Assembly (NCBI GenBank): GCA_964019135.1
Contig: OZ025256.1
Location: 18,607,911-18,671,910 of the forward strand
Reading direction: 5' to 3'
Source of the DNA: Arenicola marina
Lineage: Eukaryota > Annelida > Polychaeta > Arenicolidae
Length of the DNA stretch: 64,000 nt
Both the position numbers and the translations under genes were made by a program. Positions 22,793-34,392 of this stretch are shown here, one piece after another. Under the pieces are notes generated by a model, which had not been told where the DNA came from, ran no database searches, and was given only the letters and a program-made list of their open reading frames with translations. The first letter of the stretch is position 1, and each line of letters begins with the position of its first letter.

Positions 22793-23495
22793 TGATAAAA
22801 ATGTTCTATAGAGTTTCTATAAAAAATATTCTATAGAGTTTCTATAGAATATTTCTAAAGAAGCCTATAGGACGCATCTATAGAACTCTATAGACATGCT
22901 ATAGGACGCCTCTATAAAAAATCCATAGACATGTTATAGGACGCCTCTATAGAACTCTATAGGCATGTTATAGGACGCATCTATAGACCTCTATAGGCAT
23001 GCTGTAGGACGCATCTATAGAACTCTATAGACATGCTATAAGACGCATCTATAGAACTCTATAGACATGCTATAGGACGCAATTATGGAACTCTATAGAC
23101 GTGCTATAGAACTCTATAGAAATGCTATAGGATGCATCTATAGAACTCTATAGACATGCAATAGGACGCATCTATAGAACTCTATAGACATGCTATAGGA
23201 CGCATCAATAGAACTCTATAGACATGCTATAGGACATCATCTATAGACATGCTATAGGACACCATCTATAGACATGCTATAGGACACCATTTATAGACAT
23301 GCTATAGGACACCATCTATAGACATGCATGCTATAGGACAACGCTATAGAAATCAAGATATGCTATGGGACACAGCTATAGGAATCTATAGATATGCTAT
23401 GAGACAAGTCAATAGAAAGCTATAGACAAGCTAAAGGACACATCTATAGAAGTCCATGGACAGGCTCTAGAACAAGACTATATAAATCTAAAGAC
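22793..23495 (+). repeat. CTATAG-palindrome array, left arm
   Basis: Starts GATAAAAATGTTCTATAGAG, then about 20 imperfect copies of a 33-34 base unit built as CTATAGAACTCTATAGACATG followed by CTATAGGACGCAT. Nearly every unit carries two or three CTATAG palindromes. A related array in opposite sense at 30070-30350 ends CTCTATAGAACATTTTTAGC, so the outer ends are inverted repeats of each other. Confidence 0.8.
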
Positions 23496-23770
23496 ATACC
23501 ACTGACCCGGAGGTCGTCAATGCTATGCTGACAGGTATACCTCTCCGATCCCGATGGTATGCTGAAAGGTACACCACTCAGGTCCCCAAAGGTATGCCGA
23601 AAGGTAGGTCTGCGCCTATGGCTATGCCACTGGCACTGAGGTTGTCAATGGACTGAATGGTATAGTCTACTGAAAGGTATACCACTCAAAACATCAATGG
23701 TAGGCTGAAAAGCATGCCACTAAGCCGAGGGTCTCATTGGTATACCTTTTACTATATCATTGGGAACCTC
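23496..23770 (+). repeat. Degenerate repeat with GGTATACC-type motif
   Basis: Several imperfect copies, roughly 35-55 bases apart, of a motif reading ATGGTATGCTGAAAGGTA followed by TACCACTCAGG. It directly follows the CTATAG array. Confidence 0.6.
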
Positions 23771-25329
23771 AGAATCTGGTAATCCTGTGTGTGAAGCCAC
23801 TGTTGTAGGTGAGGTAGGTTCTCGTAACGTCGTCAGTCAATGTGTAGGTATCTCTTCCTAACCCAAGGCTAAGCTGTCACCTGTGAGTGTGACACTGTCA
23901 CTGGTCACCGATCATGCCGGAGTATCTCGAAAAATATGAATTACTGCATAAATATGTCCTTCATGTGCGTAAAGTGTAATCCACGTAGTAGACCGGTTTC
24001 GTTGGTATACCACTATGCAGAAAAAAATTGCAAAAAGGCAAGAATAAGAACTCCAATATTGATTATCCACATTTCCAAATATATATTATAAAAACAAGGT
24101 AGAGAATGTGAATAATAACATAATGCAATAATATGAACTGTACAACATTCTAGGAATATTGACCTACCCAACGTAAAATATTCAGCATGTTCAGTGCACT
24201 ACAATTCAAAGTACATATTCATCCCAGAAAGAAAATCCAATATTTTCCTGACATATATACCTTTATGTATACCCACAAATAGTATCTAACCGATGCAGCT
24301 TACTGCAATGAATTTTAGTAATTTTTTTATATAAGCTTTATTTCTTTCAAGAGGTTTACAACAACGTATAGTACATGTAAATGTTCACCTCTGGGAGAGT
24401 GGTGGCAGGTGACCATATATCGATAAATTCAGACGACGTCAAAACGTTTAGAGTCACGGATATAACGGTGAACACTTTTAAACAATTGTTGGTTCTGTGC
24501 GAGGGCGCGTCCATCGCAACTGTGTAATAGTAGGTTATTCAACTACAGTATTTCGCGTTTTGACATCGGGGTAGTACTACTGATAGGGGGGGGGGTTGAC
24601 ATCAAGAGCAGGGGACCGATCTCGCCCATTAACCTGGCACGGAGAGCGGCGAGTCTGGGACAATTTTAGTAATTAACCAGAGAAAAACAGTAAATACAAA
24701 TCCATGGGAATTGCTCAGACATTCTTTATCTTACAGAGATAATACCAGGAATGGGTTCGAATAAATGAAATGTATAGTCCCCAACTGCAAATTCTGGTAG
24801 CATTGATTCTGCAATTTACTTAAATTATATTACTCTCACAATCTTCAGCAACTTACAGCTTACACACATATAAATTAGTCACAACATTATGATTACATAA
24901 AATTCAGCCTCAATTTTCTTCTGCTGGATCATTCCCTAATATGCGCAGCAGCTTCTGATTGTCTCCTTATTGTGGCTTCTTGTTTCTTCCTTGCCACCTG
25001 CGAATCATGATGCTTGTTATGATGCACTGAAATGTGTAAGTATTCACAAAATCTGAACACCATCTGCTGACCTCTTGTCTATTTCAAAATAAAAGTTAAT
25101 TACAGCATATGCTAGAGGTAAAAAAAATGACTGAAAGGTGCAAATTTTGATGATGTAGTACACAGGAAAGCCACACTTGTTCATGTGATATCATCACCTG
25201 GTATATCAATTCTCTGACAAGTAAACATTCTTCCATAACTGAATGTTGTTTGGTAGACAGAAAATTGATATCTATTTTCTTCCCTTAGAAGACTTTAAGC
25301 GATCTACATATCTTTACTAGAGACCTCAT
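23771..25329. other. Gene-free stretch
   Basis: AT-rich, no gene recognised. A G-run lies at 24588-24597. Confidence 0.45.
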
Positions 25330-25403
25330 ATCTGCTGACAGAACCCCTAAAGTAAATACAAGGGGGGCATTGTCTAGTTACCTGTTGGGTTCTGTCAGCA
25401 GAT
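25330..25403. repeat. Perfect 17-bp hairpin with 40-base loop
   Basis: Arms ATCTGCTGACAGAACCC (25330-25346) and GGGTTCTGTCAGCAGAT (25387-25403) are exact complements. It could be a very short MITE or a structured RNA; no target duplication is obvious. Confidence 0.7.
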
Positions 25404-25836
25404 CTGAGTGCCTGTGATTTTTATTTGTTCCTCTGCATGCAATGACTGGTCTGCATGATTACTACATACAGATATATGTTTCAACAATTGGTGGAGTGAA
25501 GCACAAACATAGTAGTCAGTAAGTTAAATGACAACTGTTTGACTGCATATGTCGGCAAAATTAACTCATTAACAAATTATGACAAAATCAGATTCATAAA
25601 TGCTGTATAGTGAAATTTCTGCCCATATTTGCTGTAATCACTCAACAATAGTCAGAGTGTAGTTATAACTTGTATCTAGCCGTTGTGTATAGGTTTTCAC
25701 TAAAACTATAATGTATTTTGTGCGACATAAGACTATGATGATATCAAAATGTACGATTGTACTGCCATTTTATCTGTTTTTTTATAATGTAAACAATATT
25801 TCTTAATGCTAATGCTCCAGCAGACACACTGTCATA

Positions 25837-25912
25837 TACCGGTGTATAAGTCGTAGCCCTTGGCAGCGAAGAAAAAAAGCTATGACTTATACGCCAGAAA
25901 TTACAGTATAAA
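25837..25912. repeat. Short inverted repeat, MITE-like
   Basis: TATACCGGTGTATAAGTCGT and the opposing CTATGACTTATACGCCAG share the core GTATAAGTC(G/A)TAGC in inverted orientation around about 25 bases, resembling ends of small mariner/pogo-type MITEs. Confidence 0.45.
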
Positions 25913-26535
25913 GATGACTTTAGCTCCGGCCTTAGCTGCAATCTCCAGCATAAGAATAATTTCAACGCTGGAGATCACACCTACCCCGGCCCAAGCTTGA
26001 CTTAAAAAATAAGTTGCTTTACCTACCTGCAAATTAAGAGTCAGGAGAAATAAGTTGTGTCCTGCACTTCCAATTCTCGACTGCATCAGTGCATCGCGCG
26101 ATACCGTGATAGGGTGATAGACACCTGGGGGACTGGAATCACACCGTAAAGACTAGAGGTCTTTAATAACCAGTGAACTGTCATAGCTGCGCCATCTATT
26201 TGAATCCAATCACGGAAAATGTATGATTAGGCACCAACCCAAAGTGCGTCGATCGATCTAATGTTAACGGATTATGGACGAACATCTGACGGGTTCGCGA
26301 CGTCATGTTTTAGACGTGGGAACGGCTAGCCCTTGCAGGTCACTTATTCGTCGATTTGGCGACTAATGACGTCATGACGTAAATGCGACGAGTTTGCGAC
26401 GGCGGTGTGCCCACTGGGACATATCTTCCATTTTAAATTGTTCATCTCCTCAAAATACGAAGTCTCTCCACTTAGGATTTGATTGACCAGTGTGTCTGAA
26501 TCGATATCGACCAGATTCTGTTGAATATGTTCTAT
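25913..26535. other. Gene-free stretch
   Basis: Nothing recognised before the element at 26536. Confidence 0.4.
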
Positions 26536-27332
26536 AGGGCTGTACAGTTCGCGCGGGTTCTGTTTCCGGTTTAGGTCTTTTGGGGACCAACAAAAAAACA
26601 TGTGCTATTAGAACGAGTGCGCATCACGCTGGTGCCTTGCTGCAACTGCGTGACGCGCACTCATTGTAGTCAACGTTTTAGTGTTGGGAACCGGCCAGCT
26701 GCGCGGTTTGTGCCTAAAGAATCGAGTGGGTGTGAAACTATTTTTTGTTTGCTTTGGTCCAAGCATTGTTAACTATAAAACCATCATATAGTTAAAGACA
26801 AGACATTTATCTATCCATTATGCTTGTGGTCCGTTCGATGAGACCGTTGGAAGCGTTGTATTTTGAGCCAAATCATCGATGTTTACAGTTCTACGACAAA
26901 AGGAGCACCATTGTCCTCACCCGCTCAGTCCATATAAGGAGCGTTGTTACGTAACCATAGATACCGCGCGCAGACACGCGCGTCATGATGATTATTACGT
27001 CATACGACATGGAAAACCCCGCGCATCACATCATATCGCCTGACGCTGACAGTCACTCATGAGACAACCGCATTCTGGTTTATCAACTGCCTAACCGCTC
27101 ATACATTACATAGATTTACTCGGATGGTTATAATTCGAATATGCACAGAACTTCAGTGGTTAGTTGTGCTTCCAAGGACAGCTTTAGCCGATCTTGTGTG
27201 TGAGGCGAGTGAAGGCAAACAACCGGAAGGTAGGCAACACGTACAGGCCGTTGATGCTAGGCATTGACGCAGAGCATAGGTATCCCTATCTCGTGGGGTC
27301 TCGATAAGATCACGAAGTGACTGTACAGCCCT
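26536..27332 (+). mobile_element. Non-autonomous DNA element, AGGGCTRTACAGT family, complete copy, 797 bp
   Basis: Left end AGGGCTGTACAGTT and right end GACTGTACAGCCCT are inverted repeats, each bordered by AT (26534-26535 and 27333-27334), which fits a 2-bp target duplication. The interior is near-identical to 2523-3334. No transposase frame. The DUF4806-carrying element starts two bases after its right end. Confidence 0.85.
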
Positions 27333-27949
27333 ATCCCAGCCAGCATGGCATTATCGGCCCAACGTTGTTTTTAGGTAGGCAACGCAACCGTTTGCTAGTA
27401 TACATAGGCGCAACGTAATACCGACCGTCATCTGCGCTCTGCACCCAACCGTTGACAATGGAATGTTGGCCCAACATTGCGCCTACGTCCCAGCGTACTG
27501 CCGTTAGCGCAAAACACAGCGCCATCTAGCGAGTTTTTGAAGCGACACTTCCATGCGGCAATTTTCCAAGTGACTGTAAGTTATCGTGAATTTTGAGATT
27601 TTGATTCATTTGGCGCATTATTATCGTCTTGTCGGTCTGTTTTATAGTATCGGATTGTGTAATTTATGCACTGACTTAATTAGAACTGTAACATAATGGT
27701 ACAGCGGAAGAAAACGGTCACTGAGTATGCAGTTTCTGACCTTTCCTGTATTATCGCTCACACAAGTGCCTAGCTCTTTTGGAGCTCTTTCCTTAAAATC
27801 AAACACTGTCAAACCAGTGCAAAACCGTTAGCCATGGGCAGGTGAAGGCTTAAATAGCACTTCAAACGATTTACTTTAATCTTACCACAGTGTTTGACTA
27901 GCTAGCCTGCCCCTGGCTGAAGGTTTTGATGTCATTAAACTTATTAGCC

Positions 27950-28075
27950 GGCAAGGGGTATTTCCGTTCCTCGGGAATGGGCTTTTCATTTCACTGTGAA
28001 CTGGGAATGAGGAAAATAATTCTTCATGAACTGGGAATGGGATATTAGCCGACAGCAGTGATCAAGTATTTTCAT
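27950..28075 (+). repeat. Dispersed repeat, inverted partner at 57945-58075
   Basis: Contains three spaced copies of GAACTGGGAAT. The reverse complement of the segment from GGGGTATTTCCGTTCCTC to GGGATATTAGCCGAC is found at 57945-58075, with minor differences. Confidence 0.6.
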
Positions 28076-28427
28076 TAATCGTGAACTGGGAATTTTAATA
28101 TTAAATAACTATGAATTGGGAAATGGCCAATTTATATCATGTATCCGCCCCTTATTAAACAAGGCACATAATTATGGAAAATATAAATGGATTATTCCTA
28201 TTGGTCCAAAAGAAGAAGGGTGTAGACAAGTGTAGAGAACACGTATCTGGGTGGGGGGTCAGAACCATATATCTGCCGATGCATTCTGAACTTCTATGTT
28301 GATATGAATTATTTTCTCGTGGAGCTAAGAGATCATTTTATTTAGTTAGGCCAAGTGGTTATAGTGTTACCTATAACAATATGCTGTTCACATTTTGTTT
28401 TACAGTCTGTTTAAATTTCATTGACAG

Positions 28428-29627
28428 TGACAGAGTATGATATTGCCCTCCTGCACGCTTTGGAGCGCGCGCAACAGCAGCAGGAGCACAATGGTGTGAT
28501 GCTTGGCAAAATTTGCCAGCATCTCAACATGACTTGCACGCCAACCCCTCCGCCAGATGGAATGCCCTTCCCCATCCTGACCGTAGACGCCCTACATACA
28601 TTGGACGAGATCCTTGCTAATGACGAGACCGTGTGGAAAACGGTATGCTGTAATATTTAACGATAAATGTTTTTTGCTGTTAAAGCCTGGCCACACAACA
28701 CACAACTATATACAAGTCTCAGAGAACCCCCTTAGTCTATTGGTCAGTGTACTGGACTAGAGATCAAGGCATCCATGGTTTAGTGGACGGTCCCCATATG
28801 TGGCATATTTCATTCATCATAATTTCGTTGCCCCAAAAGCTTCCACTGGCCCAATTTTAGTCAAGTATGCGCGAATAAGAGACCAGCATTTTCAGTTCTC
28901 ATAGGTTTGTCCATGTTTTTGTATTGCTTTGTGTAATTTAATTTATGTCTATTTTATCTTCAGTTTGACTCTTTATTTTGCATATGTCCAATTAGGTCAG
29001 CAGCATCACCTTGATGGGCGTATCCACTTTCGACAAGACAGTGCAGCGCTGTCAAACAGTGTGGCAAAGCAAATACATTGGCAATGGAAGAGTGGGAAAG
29101 TGCCATTCCCTTGCCTAAACTTACGCCAGGTGGTGTATGGTAAGTATGGCTGTATTCTTCTGATAAGATAAGGATTTCCACTTTTCCCACTGTCTACTTA
29201 ACTCATTTGCGTTACCTATTCAACGTGATATGACAGATCTGTCAAAAAATCCTGCAAAGTGCAAATTATGAACAGTATTATTAGTTTGTATGTGGCTACC
29301 ACTGTATTGCCTTTAACAGGGTTCCAGAAATAATAAGCTAACAAAAAACCTGTGTTAAGTATACCAGTATAGGTAAATGCTATTCATGCATATTATCGGA
29401 CCAGCATGATATTTTAAACAGCTTTGCCATTGAGTCTACTTTGATTTAATTCAGGGGGTACTCGCAGCAACCCGACTGCCAGTTGCGCCACAAATTCAGA
29501 GGTGGTGAAGAAGTGGCTGCGATTTGCTGGGAAGCGGGATGACGGGCGACGAGAGCGTGACAGCTGGCAAACGCAAGAATCAGGAATGAGTAGAAGCGAC
29601 CGTATCTACGATCGACCACCTCTATGA
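28428..29627 (+). CDS. DUF4806-domain protein, three exons seen, inside the TIR element
   Basis: Exon A (about 28428-28642) has a Gln-rich helix with ERAQQQQEHNGVMLGKICQHL, then PFPILTVDALHTLDEILAND, the usual DUF4806 entry, and a donor after ACG. Exon B (28996-29139) begins VSSITLMGVSTFDKTVQR and, after a one-base frame change, continues VAKQIHWQWKSGKVPFP and LNLRQVVYG, the core. Exon C (29455-29627) reads GTRSNPTASCATNSEVVKKW then LRFAGKRDDGRRERD, the usual C-terminal end of the domain, and stops at TGA. All splice phases agree except for the single indel inside exon B. The function of DUF4806 is unknown to me, though such proteins often appear next to transposons. A possible first exon begins at ATG 27696. 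Confidence 0.7.
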
Positions 29628-30059
29628 GCGGCCATGCACCTGTATGAGCGGTCACGAGCGATTTTTTTCAGACATTACGCGTCATGTATACCTATTAAGA
29701 ATTCATGTATTGCACTTTTTAAGGTTTTTGTCAATAAATTAGTGAACAACATTTGCAGTGGTTCAATAGTGGATTAATATCGGTAGAACGTCGGCGGCGC
29801 ACATTGGCCCACTGTTGGCCTATGGTTGGGCCATCGTTGGCAGCTAATGTTGGCCCAAGGTTGGCAGATGGTTGGGCCATTGTTGGCTGACAACGTTGAA
29901 ACAATCATTCCCCAATGAGCACCCACTCGTTGGCCCAATGTTCTTTGCCGACATTGAGCCAACATTGCCGACAACGTTGTTTCACGGTTGGCAGATGGTT
30001 GCCATGCTGGCTGGGATAAAGACGCCATTTACGTATCTTAAAAGGGATATAGAACAGTG

Positions 30060-30352
30060 TTTTATAGCAATTCTACGGAATATTTGTCCTATAGAAACAC
30101 TATAAAGACATCTATAGAAACACTATAGAATACTGCATGATCTATAGAAAGTCTATAGAATATTTGTGTCCTATAGAGACAATATAAAGACATCTATAGA
30201 AACACTATAGAACACTGCATGCTCTATAGAAAGTCTATAGAATATTTGTGTCCTATAGAGACACTATCAAGACCTCTATAGAAAAACTATAGAACACTGC
30301 ATGCTCTAAAGAGTTTCTATAGAGTTCTTTCGAAACTCTATAGAACATTTTT
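30060..30352 (-). repeat. CTATAG-palindrome array, right arm
   Basis: About three and a half imperfect copies of an 80-base unit containing CTATAGAAACACTATAGAAC, TCTATAGAAAGTCTATAGAA and CCTATAGAGACACTATA. The outer end CTATAGAACATTTTTAGC mirrors the start of the array at 22793. Confidence 0.75.
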
Positions 30353-30784
30353 AGCAGAGATCCCAAAAGTAAAAGTCACTCTTCAGTTTCGCCCCGAGGT
30401 TCAACGATCTCACTCGGTGGACATCTGAAACCAAACTGCCTATTTATTCAGTTTCGGTCTACATTTCTAGTTTCTACATCCCGACCATGCACATTAGTTT
30501 CATAACAACCAACACAATCATCCCACCAACCCAGCTTGTCCCCTCCCCCCCCCCCCCCGTTTCCCCGCCCCGCCCCCCACAACAGTAGGCCTACACTGGC
30601 ACCGCGGTCGCTGTCACAGCTCGCGACAGTGAAGCGCCTCGCTGTAATGTTGTTATGATAAGAAGATTAGCGAGTCGCGCTGTGTTGACATCTCGATAAG
30701 TCAAGTGACGAGTTTCCGGCGACACATCATTGATGTCAGCCAGCTGTTCTTAATAGTTAATAGCTCTCGTAGGGTCTTTTTTAT
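30353..30784. other. Gene-free stretch
   Basis: Contains a C tract at 30545-30560 and nothing else recognised. Confidence 0.4.
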
Positions 30785-31555
30785 CTTTTTTATCCCAAAA
30801 CTTTTTTATCCCCAAAAACCGGTTGTTTCCAGGTGTTACATGGACTATATGGGTTACATGAGTGTTATAATATGGTGCTGCTCACTGTTTGATACCCAGC
30901 ACTGTCTGCACCATAAGGTATCTGTTCGCAGCGCTGTTACATACAATGTTGTTACCAGACGGCCCATTAGATGGAAGCCTGTCTGCGACTCCATGCACCC
31001 ACCCACTCAAATTATGTAGTTATGGCAACGATCGATTCAAAAGCAAGACAGTTGCCACATAGTTGCATATATATATATATATATATATATATCTTGTATA
31101 TGGCTTGCGACCCATCCGCCACCTATCTTAGTACCATCTGGGGAGTAGGGTAGTGTGGAGACTGCAGGGGCGGATCGGGTGGGGGGATGGGCTAGAGGTT
31201 AAAAGTTTGGCTTTCCAACGAACTACATTGGAAAGAGACATTTCGTAGATGCAACCCACAGGCGGATGCCCCCGGTTGTAAAAAAACAAATAGTGGACAC
31301 CAGTCTCCACACCCCCGGTCGCAATTTATTTTAGAGAGCCACCTACCCCGGTCGCACCCCTCCGCCCCCCACCCCCCCGCCCCCTTTTCAAAATCCGTGA
31401 TCGGTCAGGACTGTACCCAGTGCTGGTTACCTCAACACTGTGGCACGACTCATCAGATGGCGCCACGGGTTCTCAATGCTCAATGGACCTGACGATTATC
31501 GGGTTCAAAATATATATGTAGTCACCCAAGAAGTAGATTTTCTGAATTAGGAAAG
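30785..31555 (-). repeat. Inverted partial copy of the unit segment between minisatellite and next gene
   Basis: Reverse complement of 36340-37035 (and the matching parts of the other units). It contains the AT microsatellite (about 31066-31092), the GGGGCGGATC block near 31165, and the end that reads ACGATTATCGGGTTC then GTAGTCACCCAAGAAGT. Confidence 0.75.
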
Positions 31556-31640
31556 TGGGTGACTACTCTTGGGTGACTACTCTTGGGTGACTACTCTTGG
31601 GTGACTACTCTTGGGTGACTACTCTTGGGTGACTACTTTA
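31556..31640 (+). repeat. 14-bp tandem repeat GGGTGACTACTCTT
   Basis: Six consecutive copies, the last diverging. A single form of this motif (TTGAGTGACTACTT) lies in the units at about 36378, 43028 and 48606, so it expanded only here. Confidence 0.9.
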
Positions 31641-31911
31641 TATTTTGAATACGGCCCCAGGCGCCGATCCATTAAGATACTTGCGACCGGGGGGGCGTGG
31701 GGCGCGGGGGGGTGCTATGGAGGTTGTACAGAAATAATAGAGACTGTGACCCCTGTGCTCCCTTCTTCAGAGAAAAGGGGGGCTACGTGTCTTTTACAGC
31801 AAAAGAGGAGGGGGGGGGGGCGCACGTGCCCCGTGTGCCCACCTCTCACCCTCTGGATCCGCCGTTGTAGCATCCAGGCTTCTAGGTACCCCAAAGTACT
31901 CGACCTTCCGA
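31641..31911. other. GC-rich junction sequence
   Basis: G-runs and unique sequence joining the inverted segment to the first gene unit. No gene seen. Confidence 0.4.
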
Positions 31912-32484
31912 TCCAGACTATTTCTAATGGTTTGGTTTTTTCTGTTAAATGTTATGCATATGTTTCTGATTTTGTTATTTCCTTGTCTTATTGTTATACG
32001 TCACATGCGCGGGCATACATTCTACATGACGATCGTCTGGCGTTAAAATCAGCACGGAACACTCGGGAAAACATAGCGCCTGATTGCAAAGTGACAGACT
32101 TGGCCAGTTACGTTGCCCCTAAATGCACCAGACAGCCTCGGTGTGAACATTTCATTTGGCAAACAGCGTAGCCTTATCGCTTACCAACGGCCTATTAGTA
32201 TTCTATAAAAGCTTCATTATCATCGTGCCATTAGTTCAATTGTCGGAAACATTTCTTATTTAAATGAATTGATACTAAGCGTATATCTTATGCGGTCGCG
32301 TCTTTTTTTCTTGTTATAAAGTGTGCATATTTGTCCGGTGTTATCAGCAATAACTTTGTGCACATGCGAGTTATCTCCTAAAAGTACTATATATTTCCTC
32401 ATTTCCTCATTACGTAAGATAAGTACTATAATGTGTGGATATGTTGATTAGAAACATGTGGCAAAATTGGAGGCAAAACTAAAC

Positions 32485-32559
32485 TAAGAAGTAGTTGAGG
32501 ATGAGTTTATTGTTTCAACTTTATACAGCCAATTGTTTTACAGCACGTGCGCCATCCAC
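32485..32559 (-). other. 3'UTR exon and poly(A) signal of peptide gene copy 2
   Basis: The acceptor TTTCTACTTTCAG precedes 32559. AATAAA (complement of 32506-32511) lies about 50 bases into the exon. Equivalent exons: high end 38128 with AATAAA at 38075-38080, 44784 with 44731-44736, 50348 with 50299-50304. Confidence 0.65.
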
Positions 32560-32988
32560 CTGAAAGTAGAAAACAAAATGGCTAAGCGAACGAAGCAACC
32601 TGCAATTAATTTTTATTGTATACTGTCTGGTTCCTGGCCCATCAAGAAAAGATCTGGGTCAACTTGGTTCCGTCGAACATGACAATGTTCATGGCATGAC
32701 AATAGACACGTCCTCCACCGGGCGAGTGTATCCATGCGAAAGTGTGCAGCTCCCGGCCCCAATGTAACATGTCCATACTATGAACCGGCTGATTCCCGAA
32801 TTAGCAGGCGGGCTACATCAGTGTTCTGACGTCACAACAAATGACCACAACCTGACTGTTCTCTGCCTGTATATTGGCTCTATATTTCCTTAAATAATAA
32901 ACAATTTGTTTGATGCTACTAGTGGATTTTCGCGAAAGCATGATGCATTCTAATTACGTAAATTAATGATGACTATAATTTCACTTAC

Positions 32989-34097
32989 TCAGAGATTGAC
33001 ATTATAACCGGTAAGAGCACTGCACTGTCCCTCTCCCAGGCAGGTAGTCTGCAGGAAAACAATATGAGTATATATATGCCACGTTATTATTTTCTTTGTT
33101 TTGCATCAATTTGAAAATATATATATATATTAGTCAGATAGTATACATATTGCCCTTATAAATTGCTTACATGTTTTCCTCTCTGTTTTAACAACGTTTT
33201 CAAATAATTAATTTGTATCTGGCATGGTTTCAATTAATTTATTTGATCAAAATGATTTGGATCAAATTGTCTGCATTTGAACCATGTTTGGAAAATATGG
33301 TATACACCACAATATTTGAAATACGATTAATATTACTGTGGAAATAAAGTCCAAAAGCTACTTGTTTCCATAAAATATTTACATTAAAAATCTGCAATAT
33401 AGATAATCCTGTAATGGAAAATAATGTATTATTTACCATTGCCAATCAAAGTAACCTAATGGAGCAGTTAGATATTTATGGGCAAATATATGCATTTGCC
33501 ATTGAGTTTTGGAGACACGGTTTTTTGACATGCCATTATCAACCAATCTGCCGAAGCCAAAGAATCCAGAGATGAACATAATTATATATATTTCATAGGA
33601 TATAACAGATCGCCCTTCACCCCAGAGTGCAGTGATTTGCATAAACTCACTCACAAACGCAATAATTCAACCTTGAAACACGCAGTTTTACGTTACCCTT
33701 AAATGTAGAGATCAGTGGGAATTGAGCACATGATCCAAGTCAGCTTATGTACTCACTCCGGCGGGGCAGCATGCACAGACGAGGGTGCCACAGTTGCAGC
33801 AGACATCAGGAGAACACAGCGCGTCACCGTTGGCATCACACTGAGCGTTGGTCACTGACACACAGCAAAACAAAATACAATGAGTCTTGTTCATCCGAAT
33901 ATGTATGCCATATGGCTGCTTCACAAGATGTTCTTAATGATCGATATTATTAACCGCGTATGTTCGGCATTTTCTGTTTACCATACGTAACCTGAATTCA
34001 ATCTATGTCAGTCGTTTAGTGATGGTTACATTGTGTACTTACCGGCGACCTGGGTGGCGAGCATAACGCAGGCGAGGAAAATCAGAGCAACCTTCAT
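32989..34097 (-). CDS. Cysteine-rich secreted peptide precursor, copy 2 (70 aa)
   Basis: Three coding exons on the minus strand. Exon 1 (34097-34043) encodes MKVALIFLACVMLATQVA, a clear signal peptide, and is preceded directly by an acceptor (TTTTTTCGTAG). Exon 2 (33854-33757) and exon 3 (33048-32989, ending TGA) encode the mature part. GTAAGT, GTGAGT and GTAAGT donors are all canonical and phases match. Cleavage is likely just before QCDANGDALC, leaving about 48 residues with 10 Cys spaced C-x7-C-x4-CC-x-C-x4-C-x-CC-x5-C-x5-C, probably five disulfides. The third donor lies exactly after the stop codon, so the last intron is in the 3'UTR. The scaffold suggests an extracellular effector (defence peptide, toxin-like or structural), but I do not recognise the family and do not assign a function. 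Confidence 0.85.
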
Positions 34098-34392
34098 CTA
34101 CGAAAAAAGACAAACGTGCAATTATGTCATATTATCATCTCGTTTATTTAATAGGTCTCTGATATTGTTGCATTTTGTCAAATATAAAAAAAGTTCGGGT
34201 TCACGCATACGTGTAAACAGCGCTAGCTGCGAAACTCAGTAACTACTATTGACGAAACACAAGGTAAAGCCAACGTGCAATTCAAGATATTTTAATAGGT
34301 CTGTTCTCTATGTTCGGACACCTCTACAGCATCCATCTTATAATCAACAAAGCCCAGTAAAGTAAAATATCGTTAGTCAAAAGTAATCGTAC

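Larger units (their letters stand above)
27335..30015 (+). mobile_element. 2.7-kb DNA element with 16-bp terminal repeats carrying a DUF4806-type gene
   Basis: Left end CCCAGCCAGCATGGCA (27335) and right end TGCCATGCTGGCTGGG (ending 30015) are perfect inverted repeats, with AT on both outer sides. Inside each end are many short GTTGGCCCAAC-type motifs (27355-27490 and 29785-30000), like subterminal transposase-binding repeats. Between them lies one spliced gene with its own AATAAA at 29733-29738. No recognisable transposase is present, so this is either a non-autonomous element carrying an accessory gene or an element with an unfamiliar transposition protein. Confidence 0.75.

Noticed and set aside
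25744..26086. Overlapping minus-strand frames of 60-73 codons
   Set aside because: Cross a short MITE-like inverted repeat and show no protein motif.
28729..28800. tRNA-like TTAGTCTATTGGTCAGTG with a possible B box
   Set aside because: B box is poor and stems do not pair; it lies in an intron of the DUF4806 gene.
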